This document shows positions 4,818 to 5,075 of a stretch of DNA of 5,075 nt, piece after piece. This DNA comes from Pyrinomonadaceae bacterium. GTDB taxonomy: Bacteria > Acidobacteriota > Blastocatellia > Pyrinomonadales > Pyrinomonadaceae. The DNA is taken from NCBI GenBank assembly GCA_014379795.1, contig JACMLC010000074.1, positions 1 through 5,075 on the forward strand, read 5' to 3'. Below the pieces are notes generated by a model that had not been told where the DNA came from, did no database searches, and was given only the letters and a program-made list of their open reading frames with translations. The translations under genes were made by a program, and so were the position numbers. Numbering within the stretch: position 1 is the first letter of the stretch; each line of letters starts with the position of its first letter.

Positions 4818-5075
4818 ATGGCAGAAACCGCCATACGTCGTATCGGTGTCGTCGTCAAACCGCATCAACACGAGGCGGTCAAGACCGTCTGCGAGCTGGT
4901 CGTCTGGCTTGACGCGCGCGGCATCCGGCTGGTTGGCGAGCCGGTTCTTGAGAGTGAAGGTATTGAGCAGCAGACCGGCTGCGCGATCGAGATTCTGGCG
5001 GGCGATGAATTGGCGGCCAGCGTTGACTTGCTGCTCGTGCTGGGCGGCGATGGAACGATGATCGGGACGGCGCGG
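4818..5075 (+). CDS. nadK: NAD kinase, N-terminal part (3' end outside window)
   Basis: NAD kinase (ATP or polyphosphate NAD kinase) phosphorylates NAD+ to NADP+ in the cytoplasm. The first 86 residues are present. RRIGVVVKPH (7-16) is the first Rossmann strand, followed by a helix with DARGIRLVGEP. Then comes LLLVLGGDGTMIGTAR (71-86), containing the GGDGT signature (76-80), whose Asp is the conserved catalytic and NAD-binding residue. ATG 4818 is preferred. An in-frame TTG lies directly before it and a stop (TGA 4812-4814) before that, so the start is fixed within one codon. No good Shine-Dalgarno is seen. A full-length enzyme would be about 280-300 residues, so roughly 70% is missing past the window edge. 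A near-consensus promoter lies about 90 bases upstream. Confidence 0.96.
   Translation, partial: MAETAIRRIGVVVKPHQHEAVKTVCELVVWLDARGIRLVGEPVLESEGIEQQTGCAIEILAGDELAASVDLLLVLGGDGTMIGTAR

Noticed and set aside
4533..4871. Minus-strand open frame across the copy 2 repeat and the nadK start
   Set aside because: The middle is simply translated GGTAAAA repeat (Lys/Gly/Ser-rich), and both ends are antisense to recognised genes.

Overview
The window looks like a piece of a bacterial chromosome with high-GC coding sequence. It carries a conserved housekeeping neighbourhood: dxs (3' part), tlyA and nadK (5' part), all on the + strand. In many bacteria dxs, tlyA and nadK lie near each other, often with xseA/xseB/ispA and recN. 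The lineage-specific inserts here (a membrane protein with an Arg/Glu-rich tail, a short coiled-coil protein coupled to tlyA, dispersed AT-rich inverted repeats) and the scarcity of good Shine-Dalgarno sites remind me of Acidobacteriota, possibly Blastocatellia. That is an impression, not something the sequence proves.

Layout: 1-1113 is the C-terminal ~370 residues of DXP synthase. 1114-1489 is non-coding. It holds a 123-base nested palindromic cluster (1137-1259), a separate small inverted repeat (1313-1342) and a candidate extended -10 promoter (1418-1445). 1490-2188 encodes a single-pass membrane protein of unknown function. 2189-2295 is almost entirely a perfect 31-bp inverted repeat built from GGTAAAA units, ending 8 bases before the tlyA start codon. 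2296-3048 is tlyA (rRNA 2'-O-methyltransferase). It overlaps by ATGA a 125-residue coiled-coil protein (3045-3422), followed by an eight-cysteine CxxCxxCC-type protein (3437-4114) and a GNAT acetyltransferase (4139-4606). 4607-4690 holds a second, diverged copy of the GGTAAAA inverted repeat. A near-consensus sigma70-type promoter (4700-4729) then precedes nadK, which starts at 4818 and runs off the end.

How it fits together: dxs feeds isoprenoid synthesis, tlyA modifies rRNA and nadK makes NADP (DXP reductoisomerase, the step after DXS, uses NADPH). The four genes 2296-4606 are tightly packed and probably one transcription unit. The two GGTAAAA elements sit at its borders and could act as terminators or mRNA-stabilising hairpins. 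nadK appears to have its own promoter. The most unusual material is non-coding: the A-B-B'-A' palindrome cluster after dxs, and the GGTAAAA element that occupies the place where the tlyA ribosome binding site should be. No phage, CRISPR, transposase, tRNA or rRNA gene is visible, and I see no complete undescribed multi-gene system.
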